NCBI GenBank assembly: GCA_012513595.1
Contig: JAAZBY010000472.1
Location: 1 to 9,235 of the forward strand
Direction: 5' to 3'
Source of the DNA: Chloroflexota bacterium
GTDB taxonomy: Bacteria > Chloroflexota > Anaerolineae > UBA1429
Length of the DNA: 9,235 bases
This document shows, piece by piece, positions 8,199 to 9,235 of the stretch (position 1 is its first letter; each line of letters opens with the position of its first letter). Below the pieces are notes generated by a model that did no database searches, had not been told where the DNA came from, and was given only the letters and a program-made list of their open reading frames with translations. A program made the position numbers and the translations under genes.

Positions 8199-8226
8199 TT
8201 GACACGGCCCGCGATCGGGCTAGAAT
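8199..8226 (+). promoter_or_regulatory. Strong sigma70 promoter of the tRNA-Lys gene
   Basis: TTGACA (8199-8204, perfect consensus) and TAGAAT (8221-8226) are separated by 16 nt. Transcription would begin near 8233, about 27 nt before the tRNA. The spacer contains an inverted repeat, GCCCG (8207-8211) and CGGGC (8216-8220) around CGAT. A promoter this strong, placed just before a tRNA, indicates that the 5' part of the tRNA is native chromosome. Confidence 0.75.
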
Positions 8227-8259
8227 AGTTTCGGTATGGCGCGGCAGCGTGCCGACCAT

Positions 8260-8305
<46 letters not shown>

Positions 8306-8313
8306 AATCACTG

Positions 8314-8322
8314 CCCCACTAC
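8314..8322 (+). repeat. Candidate integrase arm site, copy 1 of CCCCACTAC
   Basis: This 9-mer is repeated exactly and in the same orientation at 8345-8353, 31 bp away. Both copies sit between the att core and the integrase start, where arm-type binding sites of tyrosine integrases are usually found. The integrase has an AP2-like arm-binding N-terminus, which would need such sites. Confidence 0.4.
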
Positions 8323-8344
8323 CCCTTGTGTTGCTGCCGCTCGA

Positions 8345-8353
8345 CCCCACTAC
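8345..8353 (+). repeat. Candidate integrase arm site, copy 2 of CCCCACTAC
   Basis: This is the second exact copy of the 9-mer. Its last five bases also form the left half of a palindrome, ACTAC-TG-GTAGT (8349-8360), which overlaps the candidate integrase promoter. Confidence 0.4.
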
Positions 8354-8362
8354 TGGTAGTAT
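8354..8362 (+). promoter_or_regulatory. Possible extended -10 promoter of the integrase
   Basis: TGGTAGTAT reads as an extended -10 (TGn followed by TAGTAT at 8357-8362). There is no good -35 at normal distance. Transcription would start near 8369, leaving a leader of about 69 nt before the integrase. The palindrome at 8349-8360 covers part of this element, so a protein bound there, the integrase itself or a repressor, could shut the promoter. Confidence 0.35.
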
Positions 8363-8437
8363 GAAAGTCCCCCCGCGCGCACCTGACAGCATCGCTACAA
8401 CGTCGCCAGGGCTCCACCAGCGAGTAGGAGCCCAACC

Positions 8438-9235
8438 ATGGCCAAACGACGCAGCCCCGGTGAGGGCACTGTTGTGGAGCGCGCAGACGGCCGCTGGCAG
8501 GCCGCACTACAGGTAGACGGGCGGCGGCGCACAGTCTACGGCCGCACCCGCGCCGAGGCCGTCCAGCGCCTTGATGAGCTCAAGCGCATGGCGCTCCAGG
8601 CCGGCCAGCTACCAGACCCCGGTAGGCGCACACTTGGCGATCTCCTAGACGCCTGGCTTGACGCCAAAGTCCCCACAGTCAGACCCCGAACACTAGCCGA
8701 CTATCGCTACACGTGTGACCGCTACATCCGCCCCACTTTGGCATCTGTGCCGTTGGCGAAGGTCTCTTCTGGGCGCGTGCAGCGCCTGTGTGACAAGTGG
8801 CAACGCCGCGGAATCCCTAGAACCGCACAACTAGCCTACAGGTGCCTGTCTCAGGCTCTAGACCTGGCCGTGTGTTGGGGGTGGATAGGTGTCAACCCCT
8901 GTGCCCACGTGGACCCGCCCCGCTACCGCCCGGAGCGCCGCGAGGTGTGGACGGCGACGGAGCTGGCGTGTTTCCTTCAGGGGGCGCGCGAGCACTGGCT
9001 ATACCCGCTCTGGACGCTCTTGGCCTGCTCGGGGATACGCCTCGGCGAGGCCCTGGCGCTGGAGTGGCCGGACGTGGACCTTCACGCTGGCGTGATCTCT
9101 GTCTCCAAGTCTGCGGGCCCATTGGGGGTAACGGCGCCCAAGACTGCCGCCGGGACCCGCACCCTGCACCTGCCGGCTTTGGCCGTGGCGGCCCTGGAGC
9201 GCCAGGCGGACGCGCGTATGGCCCAGAGCGGGCCC
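8438..9235 (+). CDS. int: Tyrosine-recombinase integrase (C-terminal end beyond window)
   Basis: The frame opens at ATG 8438 and runs 266 codons to the right edge without a stop. TAGGAG at 8425-8430, 7 nt before the ATG, is a good ribosome site. Domain order: an AP2-like arm-binding region (about 7-50, GEGTVVERADGRW then the GRTRAEAVQRLDEL helix), a SAM-like core-binding domain (about 65-155, from TLGDLLDAWLDA to WGWIGVNPC), then the catalytic domain. Catalytic Arg201 is in CSGIRLGEAL (197-206), and the likely catalytic Lys235 is in TAPKTAAGTR (232-241). The C-terminal His-x-x-Arg and Tyr are not in the window, so activity cannot be judged; a complete protein would be about 370-400 residues. 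The enzyme should catalyse site-specific integration and excision at the tRNA-Lys junction just upstream. It belongs to the large family found in phages and conjugative elements of high-GC Gram-positives and relatives. Confidence 0.93.
   Translation, partial: MAKRRSPGEGTVVERADGRWQAALQVDGRRRTVYGRTRAEAVQRLDELKRMALQAGQLPDPGRRTLGDLLDAWLDAKVPTVRPRTLADYRYTCDRYIRPTLASVPLAKVSSGRVQRLCDKWQRRGIPRTAQLAYRCLSQALDLAVCWGWIGVNPCAHVDPPRYRPERREVWTATELACFLQGAREHWLYPLWTLLACSGIRLGEALALEWPDVDLHAGVISVSKSAGPLGVTAPKTAAGTRTLHLPALAVAALERQADARMAQSGP

Larger units (their letters stand above)
8306..9235 (+). mobile_element. Left end of an integrated element in tRNA-Lys (continues past window)
   Basis: Everything right of the tRNA break belongs to a presumed integrative element. 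The first and only visible gene is a tyrosine integrase reading away from the junction. The integrase has more CTA, TCT, AGA and ATA codons than the kinase and exporter genes, consistent with foreign origin. Whether it is a prophage, an integrative conjugative element or a satellite cannot be told from this end. Confidence 0.7.

Overview
The window comes from a GC-rich bacterium. It holds three leftward (minus-strand) chromosomal genes, an intergenic stretch of about 0.7 kb, and on the right the start of an integrated mobile element on the plus strand. The ABC exporter sequence style (for example the LPDSPGEAISRFR region) and the hybrid kinase remind me of Chloroflexota such as Anaerolineae. 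That placement is a recollection of family style and could not be tested here.

Left part (1-2811). Two ABC-exporter half-transporter genes overlap by 4 bp (ATGA) and run leftward from a sigma70-like promoter (TTGCCT-N16-TATACT) at 2672-2699. The first gene (777-2528) encodes a complete 583-residue permease-ATPase. The second (1-780) runs off the left edge after its membrane domain. They probably form a heterodimeric exporter of unknown substrate. Upstream of their promoter, a GC-rich hairpin closes the preceding gene.

Middle (2819-7489). A single 1556-residue hybrid sensor histidine kinase has five predicted membrane segments, two separate extracytoplasmic sensor regions (the second a CHASE domain), three PAS domains, a cysteine-rich GAF domain, HisKA, HATPase_c and a C-terminal receiver. 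It is transcribed in the same direction as the exporter, but a hairpin and a new promoter separate them, so co-regulation is possible but not shown.

Right part (7490-9235). The intergenic region has no convincing gene but carries a 9-bp tandem repeat. A strong tRNA-type promoter (TTGACA-N16-TAGAAT) then leads into a tRNA-Lys(CTT) gene that is normal through the anticodon arm and variable loop and then stops matching a tRNA. About 130 bp later a tyrosine-recombinase integrase of the AP2-like-arm type begins and continues off the right edge. The layout is that of an attL junction: an element integrated in the anticodon arm of tRNA-Lys(CTT) without restoring the T arm and acceptor 3' strand. Between the junction and the integrase lie a repeated 9-mer, a palindrome and an overlapping extended -10 promoter, which look like integrase arm sites and an autoregulated promoter. 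The tRNA junction is the most interesting part of the window; I see no clear sign of a wholly new system in what is visible.
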